16,460 nt of DNA. Origin: Coemansia sp. RSA 1804 (Eukaryota; Kickxellomycota; Kickxellomycetes; Kickxellales; Kickxellaceae). Both the position numbers and the translations under genes were made by a program. Below are positions 7,357-16,202 of this stretch, in pieces (the first letter of the stretch is position 1; each line of letters starts with the position of its first letter). The stretch is taken from positions 1-16,460 of the forward strand of contig JANBTH010000482.1 of the NCBI GenBank assembly GCA_027578815.1, given 5' to 3'. The notes under the pieces are model-generated. The model saw nothing but the letters and a program-made list of their open reading frames with translations. It searched no databases and was not told the DNA's origin.

Positions 7357-9115
7357 TTACTTTGCAGAAAGCTCTCGCTGCTTCTTCGCCTTTGACTGTT
7401 CAATGATCTGCTTCTTCCGCTTCTGGCGATTAATGTCGTACTTGGGCACGGTGCTGACAGAATCGCGGTCAATCGGGGCCTTCTTGAGCTTCTTCTTGTC
7501 AGAGTTTTTGGGATTCTTCAGTTTCAGCATCCACTCTGGAACGTCGCAGCCGGATTCGCGCATGACGTTGACGATGGTCTTGAGGTAGGGGCCGTCCTCC
7601 TTTGTAAAGTAAGTGATGGCCTTGCCCGGCCGACCCGCGCGACCAGTGCGACCGATGCGGTGGATATAGGATTGCGTGGACTGCGGAAAGTCGTAATTGA
7701 TGACGAGGTTGACGCCCTTGAAGTCGATACCGCGGGCCATCAGCTCGGTACAGATGAGGACCCACAGATCGCCGGAGCGGAACTTCTGGATCAGCCGGTT
7801 GCGCTGGGTCTGTGTGCGCTCCGAGTGGATGACATCGACGTTGATCCCCTCAAAGACCAGCTCATGGAAGAGCTCCTTTGCACGCTCGATGGACTGCACA
7901 AAGATCAGACACGGGGGCTTGAAGCCGGTGACCACCATTTTGCGCAGCTCCACCAGTTTGCCGTTCTCCTGGCCAACAAACACGAGGCGCTGGTCGATGG
8001 TCTCGGTGGCAGCGTTCTGCGTGCCGACAATGACGCGGATTGGATCCTTCATGATGGTGTGGGCCATCTGCTCGACGCTGGAGGGCATTGTTGCGCTGAA
8101 AAGCGAGATCTGCAGACCCGACGACGAGCAGGCAGCCAGGATCTCATCGACCTGCTCGACAAAGCCCTTATCCATCAGCGTATCAGCCTCGTCGAGAACC
8201 AGCGAGTGCACGCGAGACAGGTCGGTTTCGCCGTTCTGGATAGCGTGGACGAGCCGCAGGGGCGTGGTTACGAGAATATCGAATTTCTGGCGCATTGCCG
8301 GGTCCTGCGCCTGCATGGCTGCGCTGGGCTTTGTAAGCAGACAGGTCTTGAGACTGGTTCCCGCAACCAGGTTGCGCAGATGGTCGTGGATCTGCGTTGC
8401 CAGCTCCCGTGTAGGCGATACCACAACCGCCCTGTACCCGCCGCGCTCCCCCGCGTGCACCCTGTGCAGGATCGATAGCAGAAAGGCCAGCGTCTTGCCT
8501 GATCCCGTTGGCGCGTTGGCAATCAGGTCGCGCCGGTGGATGGCTATGGGAATCGCTTGCATCTGGATAGCCGTTGGTTGCGTGAATCCAAGCCGGTCCA
8601 GATTGCGCCGCACAAACGGCTGGAACTCGTGCTCCCTGCACAGCATCTCAAACGACTTTACCGGATGCGGCACATCCGTTCCCGTCACCTTGATCCGGTG
8701 CCGCTTAAGGAACACTGCCACCTCATCAGCCCTCTGAAACGGCGTATGGTCGTCCTCCTGTTCTACAAACCGACTAGCCGACCCGCTCAACTGCCCCGCC
8801 GGCACGCTGTGTGCTGCTTTTCTGCTCCCCTGCCGTCCGTGGTCGCCGAAGAAATCCAGTTCCTTGGGAACGCTGTCCACTATATCAACCGCGTCTCGTT
8901 CTGTCGGGCGCGAAGGCTACAAGACATAAAATATTGGTGAATGGCGAGGTTTAGCAATTTACAAGCGATGCTGGTCGTGGTGACTTTTGTTTATTAGTAA
9001 CTGTTGGCAGGGATGCTGAGTGCGTTCGTCTACTTGCCTTGAACACGGAAATGTCCTCCTGGAACCGCTGTTTGTCGAACTTGGCTCCGGCGCCGAGTAG
9101 CTTGAAAAAGTCCAT
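7357..9115 (-). CDS. ROK1: ATP-dependent RNA helicase ROK1 (DDX52), two exons
   Basis: A DEAD-box helicase of the Rok1/DDX52 family, needed in the nucleolus for early pre-rRNA cleavages and 18S rRNA/40S subunit formation. The preferred model joins exon 1 (9115-9038, 26 codons) to exon 2 (8916-7357): 545 aa, near the usual 560-600. In that numbering: Q motif ending PTAIQMQAIP, motif I APTGSGKT 161-168, Ia PTRELA, Ib TPLRL, II DEAD 268-271, III SAT 300-302, IV LIFVQS, V ARGIDFKG, VI HRIGRTGRAG 445-454, then a basic Lys-rich tail. Rok1-specific marks are the start MDFFKLLGAGAKFD, then KELDFFG, the GTDVP block before the core, INVDVIHSERT, and TVPK near the end. The main-exon frame alone would begin with GTG at 8880, so the upstream exon is required. 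An ATG at 9136 would add seven residues; 9115 is chosen because Rok1/DDX52 proteins start with MD. Splice alternatives are listed under the intron. Confidence 0.94.
8917..9037 (-). other. ROK1 intron, probable GC-AG type (121 bp)
   Basis: Read on the minus strand, exon 1 ends AAG at 9038 and the intron opens GCAAGT (9037-9032), an otherwise perfect donor with C in place of T. It closes in a pyrimidine-rich tract ending TTGTAG at 8917. Phase is 0 on both sides. A TACTAAT-like sequence and a CTAAAC lie inside as possible branch sites. Two alternatives also keep the frame: a canonical 46-bp GT-AG intron (8962-8917, donor GTAAAT after CTT), adding 25 residues; and donor GTAGAC at 9033 with acceptor CGACAG at 8901. 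The GC-AG model is preferred for its donor match and the AT-rich, non-coding look of the middle of the intron. Confidence 0.6.
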
Positions 9116-9447
9116 TCTTGGTAATATAATGTGCACAGCCGTATTTCAAATTGAAAGAAAAGTGCAGCACAGCACTGGAAGGCAAGCAAGAGCAAAAAAG
9201 AAGTAAAGAATATGTTAGCCAAAAAAAATAAAATAAAAGTAATCACTGATCATGATCACCAAATAAAATTTTGGTAATACGCTTCACATATTTGGTACAA
9301 ACTATTATTCATAAAATTTAGAAGGCGGCGGCTGGGTCAACTCAGTTAGTTGATTCCGTTGAAGGTCGTATAATGTGCTCGCTCGAGTTCGAGTGTGCTG
9401 TTGAGCTTTCTTCACCATCTGAAAAGGGTGTTCGACGATGACAGGAT

Positions 9448-9453
9448 CACGTG
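9448..9453. promoter_or_regulatory. CACGTG E-box upstream of ROK1
   Basis: A second perfect CACGTG, about 335 bases upstream of the ROK1 start. Its 10-base context ATCACGTGCT (9446-9455) is identical, on the opposite strand, to the site upstream of SYF2. It could also lie in the kinesin transcript's downstream region. A role in ROK1 control is inferred. Confidence 0.4.
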
Positions 9454-9537
9454 CTACTAAGCTTGCGTGCAAACGGCAAGAAACATTCCCACTAAAAATG
9501 GGATGAAAAGTGCACTCTGAGTCGATTCCTTTTTACT

Positions 9538-9543
9538 TTTATT
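9538..9543 (-). terminator. AATAAA poly(A)-like signal for the kinesin gene
   Basis: TTTATT on the plus strand gives AATAAA on the minus strand 120 bases after the kinesin stop codon, followed on the minus strand by less AT-rich sequence. The spacing is normal for a fungal 3' UTR. Confidence 0.45.
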
Positions 9544-9662
9544 TTTTTTTAAATTTTCTGGTTCGCGCAAGAGCTTTGCATTTTTTCAGCAGCACAAATA
9601 AAAGACAAAACACACCAAATGTTACTCAGCAAGAGAAGATAATACGATATAGGAAGACAGGA

Positions 9663-12600
9663 CTACTTTTTGCGGTTGCGCAGGCCTCTGAGCATCTTCA
9701 TGGGAGTGGCGAAGATGCTGGAGTCGGGGCGGTTGTCGTCGGTGAGCCCGTCGGGGCCGGCAGGCGGAACCAGCATGTGCTCATGGCCATCGGCGTCGAT
9801 GTTGTTTTTGGAGTTTGCGCGAGTGCGCACGGGAGTGAACAGCACCGGGTTCTTGCTCTCCTGCGGCACAAGCGCAGCCTTTGCGAGACGCGAAGAGGAA
9901 GAGGAGGATGAAGCAAGTGCGGTCGGCCGGCTACGCAGGTCGGACGCCGAGGCAACTAGAAGCGGTTTCGGCTGCGGAGCTCCGATTATACGGTCGTCCG
10001 CGCCGTTGTCGCTGTCGGGCGATCCGATGCTGAGGACGGTGCGGCCCGCATGGAGTCTGCGCTTCTTCTTGATTGTTGCCTGCGCATCGGCTGCCACCGA
10101 CGACGAGATGGCGGCGATTTGGTCCAGCGCCTCGTGGCCGCCAAGCGACGACGATAGCGGCGCCGTGTGCGGAGGAGACAGAACGTGTGAGGAAGGAGAC
10201 AGCTGCATCGCGGCTGAGCGGTCCTGGTACGAGCTGCTGTTGCCGGGGGAGACGACCAGCGGAGCAGCTGGCTGAATGGTCTCTTCCTCCTCTTCTTCTT
10301 CGGCTATCGCCGACTCGTGCAGCGACTGGTGGACCACAGACGAGATTCCGGGCTTGCGGACCATCGAGCGCGTGCGCTTGGAGGTGGAGCCAGCCAGCTG
10401 GTGCTCGTCAAGCTCCCCGGATTCCTCGGCAAGCGGGTCGTGGCTGTAGTCGCCCGAGGCGATTGGCAGGTCGTGGATCTCCTCCGACGTGAAGGTGACG
10501 CTGACCCCGCCCGAGGCATGCGCCACAATGGGTCCCGAGTACACCGTGGACCGCACCCGCGGCTGGTGCGCCAGCAGCGACGGGTCGGCGCCAACCACTG
10601 CCGAGTCGACGGAGTCGACGGTGTTGCCGCGCGTACGCAGACCACCTCCACCGTTGCTGTTATTGTTGCTGGCGTCGCCGGCGCTGAACGACAGCACCTC
10701 CGTCGAGTAGTGGCCGACTGCAGAGTCGGTGTGCGCAAACCGGCCGGCCATGTACGGGCGGCTACTCGAGGGCTCCGCGTTGACACGGCGTCGCGAATCG
10801 TTGGCGAAATGGCCGAACACGCGGCTGACCACGCGTTTCGCACGACCGCCCTGCATCTGCTGCGGATCCTGGCCCTGCAGATGCCTGGACGATCCCCCGC
10901 CACGTGCGGGCGGGTTGAACGAATCCGTCGACGACTCCTGCGCAAAGCTGCGTGGTTGCGGGTTGCGGTGCAGTACGCGGCCCTTCGACACCACGCGGTC
11001 GAGTGCGCGCATCGGGCTGGCCAGGCTGCTCTGCGATGTCGGCAGCGCGCTGCCGGGTGCCGAGAGCGCGGACACGCCGATCGGGTTGCCGCCGTTCAGC
11101 GCCTCCAGCGAGTCGACGGAGCGCAGCGAGATCTTGCAGAACGACCCGTCCTCGCCGTCGCTGGTGCTCTCGGTGTGGATGCTGAGGCGCGGGCTCCCGC
11201 CGCCGCCGCCGCCGCCAAGACCACCGGTAGTCGAAGTGTTGAGAACAAGCCCGCCCTGCTCAGCGCCGCCAGCACCGGCTGCCTGGTCGCGCAGCCGTGC
11301 GCGCAGATGGCGGATCTCGCGCATCAGCACGTCGTTCTGCGCATTGACCTGCGACACGCGCGCCTGCTCCTTCATCCACCACTCGAGCGCCGCGTCCTTC
11401 TGCTTCGTCAGCCGCTCCACCACCTCGTCCGCCGAACCGGCCTCCGCAGCTCCCGCCTGAAGATCCGCCAGCAGCACGCGCAGCCGCTCCTGCAGCGGCA
11501 GCAGCTCATGCGTCTCCCACCGCCGACGCGCGCGCATCGCCTGCGTCTCGGCTTCGCGGTTCTGCGTCTTCAGCATGTTGATCTGCGCCAGGAGCTGCGT
11601 CCGCTCGCGCTCGTGCGCCAGCGCCGCCGCCTGCTCCGCCTGCGCAGCTCCGGACGCCGACGCCCGCGCCAGTCGCGCATCCAGCGCTGCCACGCGCGTG
11701 TTGGACTCGATAAGCGCTGCTTCCAGCGCCGCCTGGCTTGCGCGGCCGGCCTCCCGCGCCTGCGTGGTCATCTCGAGCTGTGTGCGCAGCGACGAGCCCT
11801 GGGCCTCCAGCGACTCGACCAGCACGCGCAGATTGGCAATCTCCGCGTGGTCGCCCGCCGAAATCGACGTGAACTTGTTTGCCTTGCGACTCGCCGCGCG
11901 ACTGACCGCCCGACGCTGCGCCGTGCGCGGGGACACAGTGGGCACGTGCGCGGTGTCCATTCCGGAAGCGGAAGTCGGAGAGGTGCCGTCGGCGTAGGCA
12001 GCATCCGAGTCCGAGTCCGAGTCGGCCGCGCGAAGCGTGCGGAGGCGCGAGAGAATGTCGATCTTATGCGCCGCCTTCGCCTCGCTGCGCGCCAGCTCGT
12101 CGTGCAGCCGCGCGGCGGCGCCGTTCTGCAGACGACCGATGGCGGCCACGAAGAAGCCAGCAACCTCCGCCCGCGTTGCCTGCTCGATGCCAAGCACCTG
12201 GTCCTGCGCCGCAGCGCAGCGCGTCTGCAGATCGGCAACCGCTGCCTCCAGACACTCGGCGTACGCTGCCAGCTCGTCGATCTCGGCGTCCTTGGCCGCC
12301 GCCAGCTGCGCCAGCTGCGCCAGCTGCGGTGGATACTGGTGCTCGCCACCCAGCTGCTGGTGCTGCGGAAGCACACGCGCCAGGGCCACCGAGGGCGCAC
12401 TCCGGTCCGCCGGCATCTCAAAGCTGAACTGCGCGTCGCTCGGGGCCACGGCGTCGGCAGCTGCCTGTCTTGGCGGCGGCGGCCTGCGCACGACGGCTGC
12501 ATGTCTGGGCTGCGTCGGTGGGACTGGTGCAGCAACGGCAGACGGAGGCGGTGGAGGGTGCTGCCAGGCACCGCCCAGGCCGTTGCGCTGGCGCTTGGAG

Positions 12601-14756
12601 GTGGTCGGCGCCGGCGGTCTGGGCGCAGCAAACACATCGTCGGCGTCGACTTCGGCGTCCGACATGGAATCGACGGCCGACACGGCGGAGCCCGTCCGTT
12701 TGCGCGGCAGTCTGGCGCCAGCCGTGCTGCGACGGCCCTTGGAGTCAAAGAAGACCTCGTCCTCGTCATCCTCCTCGTCATCATCGTCGTTGTCTTCGTA
12801 CAGAGACAGACGCCCGGAGCCAGACGCAACTTCGGGATCCGCAACCTTGGCAACGCAGGTGACGAGCTCGCTGGCAACGCGCGCAAAGTCAAGCACGCTC
12901 TTGGTTTCCGCCAGCGCCTGAGCTGGCTCTGCGTCGGTTGGCTCGTAGGGATCCACACAGACAACCATGACTGTCTTTGCGCCGCCCTCGAGTGCCGGCT
13001 GGAACAGCCGTGTCACCTTGGACTCGTTGTACGGAACCAGCTGCGGAGCCGGCGCATCAGCTCCAGCATCAGCTCCTGCTGCCGTCGCGTTGAAGCGCCG
13101 CACATCCAGACACTTCTTCAGCGTCATCAGCCCAACGTTGATCTTGCCGGCCTCGGCCAGCCGATCGCCTTGGTTGCGCGTGCGTTTGGCGCGCTCGCTC
13201 CCGGCCAGATCAACAATCGTCATTGTGCGCACAGACGCGCGCGCCTCCCTTGGTATCGCCGTCGTAAGCGGCACCACGCGTGCGTCACGGCAGATCTTCA
13301 CCAGCTTTGCCTGGAACAGCGCATGCGACCGCGACGACCCTGCGTTGAGTCCCGTGGCATGCACCGCGCGCCGCATCTGTCCGTGTGCCAACACCCGCAC
13401 CAGATCCTGCGCTGTGCGTACGCGAATCTCCGTCACGCCGTCCACGAAAGCTTCGTTGCGCCGGCCGCCCGACGACCTGAGAATCAATGCCGTCCGCGGC
13501 AGCGCTGCAATCTGCGGCGGACACATCAGCAGCGGGTCGCTGGGATCGTCGTTGAATGGCGCTGCCGCCGTTCCGCCGTTGCCCCGCCGACGGCCGCGTC
13601 GTCCACCCGCCATGCGCCGCTTCTGCGCTGTTGCTGCCGCTGCCGGAGCTCCCACATGCACCGTCGTCAGGGTTGCCAGATCAAGAAGATCGTACACCAT
13701 CTCGTTGTACACTTCAAAGTACGACACATAAACTTGGTACACCCACTCGCTGCGCGCACCGTCGCTGTCCAGCGCCTGCGCAATAGCCGCCAGTTGCGCA
13801 CTGTCAATGGCTGCGCTCTCGGCCTCCAGTCCGGCCACCCACGCATCCTCACCCGGAGCCACGCGGAACGTTGGAGCCACCACGCGTGGATCCGAACAGT
13901 ACTCGACCTGCGTAGCGTACCGCGGCCGGATCCAGAAGTCGCCCTGCTGGTCACGGTCGTCAAGCACGTCAAGCAGCGCCTTGACGCTACGCGGAAGCAG
14001 GCCAGGCTGTGTTGCTGTTCCTTGCACCGTGTACGTCTTGCCCGAGTTGCTGACCCCGTACGAGAACAGCAGGGTGTTGAATCCGCTCGCCAGGTCGCGC
14101 ACCACGGGCGCCGCGCACACCTCGAACACCCTTGCCTGCTGCGACAGCGACGGCACCACGCCAGTGAACAGGTATCGCTCACTCATGCCGTCTGTGGCAC
14201 TCCGTGATATCTCCACCTCCTTGTCGCTCACCACTTGCAGTAGACTAGTGCGCGGCTGCGGCGGTTGGTCTTTCTTGTCGATGGCAATCGTGCTGGTTTC
14301 CGCAGGCTTCAGCCGGATGTACGTGCGGATGGGATCCTTCTCCGCCTCGTAGTCGGCGATTCCGCGTCGCGCCGTGTACGGTGTGCGCGACACCGCCACT
14401 TGCATCGCATCAGTCGTGCCGTTGCGTTGCGGGGTTGCTGCTGCGCCGCCCACGTCCACGTGTCCGCGTGCATACTTGCGCCCGCCCAGCGGTGTCATCA
14501 CCGGCCTTGCTGCCGATGACATCCTTTGCTTCTGCGCAAAAGCCTTGCGCATTGGAGGCGTCCGTTGGTGAAGGTGACCTGCGCCGTACTCGGCTTCATT
14601 CGCTGCTTCTATTGATGGCTGCTGCTCGCTTTCGCTCTCCGTTTCCGCTAGACTGGCCCTCGATTGCTGTAGCGTTCGTCTGTTGCCATTCGCCCCCTGC
14701 TGCTGCTGTTTGGCTGTGCCCTTGCTTGCCACCACGCCTCCTTTCCGTGGTGCCAT
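9663..14756 (-). CDS. Kinesin-6-like motor protein (KIF20/MKLP2, Klp9 type)
   Basis: A 1,697-aa kinesin; kinesin-6 motors cross-link and slide antiparallel microtubules in the anaphase spindle midzone. Residues 1-140 are low-complexity with several S/T-P sites. The motor spans about 141-636: P-loop GVSNSGKT 234-241, switch I NAGSSRSH 471-478, switch II DLAGSE 516-521, then NESKVTRLFQ. The P-loop 'SNSGKT' form, a long loop-6 insertion (about 266-336) and 'EAGKINVGLMTLKKCL' point to kinesin-6. An Arg/Gly-rich insertion (377-395) falls near loop 8. Then an Asp/Glu run (about 653-667), coiled coils (about 806-913 and 965-1155), a Gly run (about 1181), and a long Ser-rich disordered tail ending in a basic motif (MLRGLRNRKK). 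The frame stays open upstream to 14888, but start 14756 (MAPRKGG) is taken because the extra 44 residues come from AT-rich leader-like DNA. No intron; very GC-rich. It is longer than most kinesin-6 proteins. Confidence 0.93.
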   Translation of the reverse strand: MAPRKGGVVASKGTAKQQQQGANGNRRTLQQSRASLAETESESEQQPSIEAANEAEYGAGHLHQRTPPMRKAFAQKQRMSSAARPVMTPLGGRKYARGHVDVGGAAATPQRNGTTDAMQVAVSRTPYTARRGIADYEAEKDPIRTYIRLKPAETSTIAIDKKDQPPQPRTSLLQVVSDKEVEISRSATDGMSERYLFTGVVPSLSQQARVFEVCAAPVVRDLASGFNTLLFSYGVSNSGKTYTVQGTATQPGLLPRSVKALLDVLDDRDQQGDFWIRPRYATQVEYCSDPRVVAPTFRVAPGEDAWVAGLEAESAAIDSAQLAAIAQALDSDGARSEWVYQVYVSYFEVYNEMVYDLLDLATLTTVHVGAPAAAATAQKRRMAGGRRGRRRGNGGTAAAPFNDDPSDPLLMCPPQIAALPRTALILRSSGGRRNEAFVDGVTEIRVRTAQDLVRVLAHGQMRRAVHATGLNAGSSRSHALFQAKLVKICRDARVVPLTTAIPREARASVRTMTIVDLAGSERAKRTRNQGDRLAEAGKINVGLMTLKKCLDVRRFNATAAGADAGADAPAPQLVPYNESKVTRLFQPALEGGAKTVMVVCVDPYEPTDAEPAQALAETKSVLDFARVASELVTCVAKVADPEVASGSGRLSLYEDNDDDDEEDDEDEVFFDSKGRRSTAGARLPRKRTGSAVSAVDSMSDAEVDADDVFAAPRPPAPTTSKRQRNGLGGAWQHPPPPPSAVAAPVPPTQPRHAAVVRRPPPPRQAAADAVAPSDAQFSFEMPADRSAPSVALARVLPQHQQLGGEHQYPPQLAQLAQLAAAKDAEIDELAAYAECLEAAVADLQTRCAAAQDQVLGIEQATRAEVAGFFVAAIGRLQNGAAARLHDELARSEAKAAHKIDILSRLRTLRAADSDSDSDAAYADGTSPTSASGMDTAHVPTVSPRTAQRRAVSRAASRKANKFTSISAGDHAEIANLRVLVESLEAQGSSLRTQLEMTTQAREAGRASQAALEAALIESNTRVAALDARLARASASGAAQAEQAAALAHERERTQLLAQINMLKTQNREAETQAMRARRRWETHELLPLQERLRVLLADLQAGAAEAGSADEVVERLTKQKDAALEWWMKEQARVSQVNAQNDVLMREIRHLRARLRDQAAGAGGAEQGGLVLNTSTTGGLGGGGGGGSPRLSIHTESTSDGEDGSFCKISLRSVDSLEALNGGNPIGVSALSAPGSALPTSQSSLASPMRALDRVVSKGRVLHRNPQPRSFAQESSTDSFNPPARGGGSSRHLQGQDPQQMQGGRAKRVVSRVFGHFANDSRRRVNAEPSSSRPYMAGRFAHTDSAVGHYSTEVLSFSAGDASNNNSNGGGGLRTRGNTVDSVDSAVVGADPSLLAHQPRVRSTVYSGPIVAHASGGVSVTFTSEEIHDLPIASGDYSHDPLAEESGELDEHQLAGSTSKRTRSMVRKPGISSVVHQSLHESAIAEEEEEEETIQPAAPLVVSPGNSSSYQDRSAAMQLSPSSHVLSPPHTAPLSSSLGGHEALDQIAAISSSVAADAQATIKKKRRLHAGRTVLSIGSPDSDNGADDRIIGAPQPKPLLVASASDLRSRPTALASSSSSSSRLAKAALVPQESKNPVLFTPVRTRANSKNNIDADGHEHMLVPPAGPDGLTDDNRPDSSIFATPMKMLRGLRNRKK
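11196..11216 (-). repeat. CCG-type trinucleotide run encoding polyglycine
   Basis: Seven CCG/GCC units on the plus strand, read as a glycine run (about residues 1181-1187) between the second coiled coil and the disordered tail of the kinesin. It probably acts as a flexible linker and is likely length-variable. Confidence 0.85.
12301..12327 (-). repeat. Three 9-bp tandem repeats encoding AQL-AQL-AQL
   Basis: The unit GCCAGCTGC is repeated three times in the kinesin gene, giving Ala-Gln-Leu triplets at the beginning of the first coiled-coil region. Nearby, TCCGAG units (about 12004-12024) encode a Ser-Asp run. Both are in-frame expansions within the coding sequence. Confidence 0.8.
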
Positions 14757-15843
14757 TTCTTCCTTCCTGTCCTTGAACCTGATTTCTGCGCTACAATAAA
14801 AAGTAGAGAGGAGTTCAACTAACTTGGCGTTATTTAGATTGACAATAGTAAACGTAAATAGGGATAAATGGTAGGTAATAAACACCAAAAGAAAAAGAAA
14901 AAAGAAACAAAACGGGATGGTTGCTGAGTATATGCTGTCGTTTCCCTTTTGTTTACCTTTTTTTTGTTGTTTGCAACAATGCTAAGACTTTGAAACGTGC
15001 CTTGATTTGATTAATGTTCAGGTTTTAATATTAATCACTCTCCCATTGATTGTAGAGCGTAATTTGTTGGCATGCGATGAAATTATGAACGAGTCATGAA
15101 GGATGCTCTATTTGTGTCGAAATTGAGGCCACAAACTATTTCAGCTTCTTTAGCATCTAATGTACCACCAGGGCGTTAACAGCATAGGTTTCAAGATTAA
15201 GCTGGCTGAGCCGACATTTTTCTTTTCCTACGTCACATACATTTTCATGGAATGGGCTTTTACCAGCTAGAGCGTGTATTTGTTAGGTATGTTGACCGCC
15301 CATGATTTCCAACCAAATATTTCAATTCTTTGCAACTGAAATACTGAGCACTGCGTATGTTGAAATAAATCTTGTTGGGTATATTACATCTATAAAAAAT
15401 ATAAAATTAGATTTACTCACGATTTAAGTTTCAAGTTGTAATTATATTGAGATATTGCTTTGTGTGTTTGAAGCGGAAATTAGGTTCAAGTCAGAAACGG
15501 AAAACCCCTAAAAAGAAATAATAATTTGATAATAAGAATAAGTAGAAAAACGCAAGAGCATTAATGTGTAGATGGAAATTTAATAATGAATCTGCTTGAC
15601 AGGCGTTTATTAAAATAAAATATTATGAATCGTACTTGCACAATAATTCATCTGATAAAGGAATGCCCCAGTCAACGTTTTATTAGTTGATATTTGCATT
15701 TTGCATTTTACATGTTTTATTGGAGAGGCTATATAAACTGAGAATTATTATTCATTGCAAACCCACTGTTTCTACGTTAGAATTCACACAACTATTAATA
15801 TAATATAAATATTAAGGATAAGCTTAAAGAAAATACTCTAGAA
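14757..15843. other. AT-rich divergent intergenic region
   Basis: About 1.09 kb between the kinesin start (minus) and the small gene start (plus). It should hold both promoters. The first 130 bases keep the kinesin frame open but look like 5' leader, including a TTTATTGTAG stretch resembling a splice acceptor. The rest is AT-rich with no ORF above 60 codons, no tRNA-like fold and no recognisable transposon protein. The one clear signal is the TATA box at 15730-15737. Confidence 0.6.
15730..15737 (+). promoter_or_regulatory. TATA box of the small right-hand gene
   Basis: TATATAAA preceded by a short GC-containing stretch lies 107 bases before the ATG at 15844. Initiation about 30 bases downstream would give a 5' UTR of roughly 75 bases. 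Together with the AATAAA at 16203-16208 it frames a compact transcription unit. Confidence 0.5.
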
Positions 15844-16041
15844 ATGCCCTCAGCATCGAAAAAACCTAGGCAATATCGTGGACAATCATTACATCCACAT
15901 GATAAAAAGGCTGCAAAGGCCGCTAAAGGAAATGAGAGATTATTTGGCATTGGTTTAACTAAAGAGCAGCTAGAACAGCAACAGAAGGATTCCCAGGCAA
16001 ACCTTTTGCCTGAAAGGAATAAAAATAATAAAAGCTCATAA
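15844..16041 (+). CDS. Hypothetical small basic protein (65 aa)
   Basis: I do not recognise this gene. The 65-aa product begins MPSASKKPRQYRGQS, is rich in Lys, Arg and Gln, has no membrane segment or Cys motif, and contains a likely helix (GLTKEQLEQQQKDSQ). Arguments that it is real: the coding stretch is less AT-rich than its surroundings, residue use (Pro, Gly, His, Gln) is unlike random AT-rich DNA, a TATA box lies 107 bases upstream, and an AATAAA lies 162 bases downstream. Arguments against: it is short, and I know no homolog. It might be a nucleolar or ribosome-associated small protein, or a fragment or first exon of something larger; none of this can be shown here. Confidence 0.45.
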   Translation: MPSASKKPRQYRGQSLHPHDKKAAKAAKGNERLFGIGLTKEQLEQQQKDSQANLLPERNKNNKSS

Positions 16042-16202
16042 AGGCAATATAATGTCTCAGAGGACAATTCTAATGAAATGGCAATGGCTATATAGTGTCA
16101 ATAGAACCTTGAGTTTAGTGATTGGCATATATTAATGAAATTGAAGCTTAGGTTTATAATTTTCAATTGTTATAGTTATAACCTCAAAGTGTTGGAAATA
16201 GA

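Larger units (their letters stand above)
9116..9662. other. Spacer: ROK1 upstream region and kinesin 3' end
   Basis: This 547-base stretch lies between two minus-strand genes. The part near ROK1 (9116-9300) is AT-rich with A-tracts and a 12-base palindrome at 9247-9258. It also holds the CACGTG box at 9448-9453 and a pyrimidine-rich tract with a minus-strand poly(A) signal at 9538-9543. No further gene is supported. Confidence 0.6.

Noticed and set aside
7660..8737. Plus-strand reading frames of 272 and 346 codons over ROK1
   Set aside because: They are shadows of the GC-rich helicase gene, whose nine DEAD-box motifs on the minus strand are intact.
9247..9258. Perfect 12-base palindrome TGATCATGATCA
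   Set aside because: It is short, in AT-rich spacer, with no second copy or partner feature; it may be a chance palindrome.
10317..14207. 1,296-codon plus-strand reading frame opposite the kinesin gene
   Set aside because: Long antisense frames are expected opposite very GC-rich coding DNA that lacks stop-complement codons. Its product is Arg/His/Leu-rich with no domain, while the minus strand encodes an unmistakable kinesin motor.
14757..14888. 44-residue N-terminal extension of the kinesin frame
   Set aside because: The sequence is AT-rich leader-like DNA with a hydrophobic, unconserved translation. The MAPRKGG start coincides with the switch to GC-rich coding composition.
15483..15493. 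GGTTCAAGTCA, resembling a tRNA B box
   Set aside because: The surrounding bases do not form a cloverleaf, and no suitable A box or acceptor stem is present.
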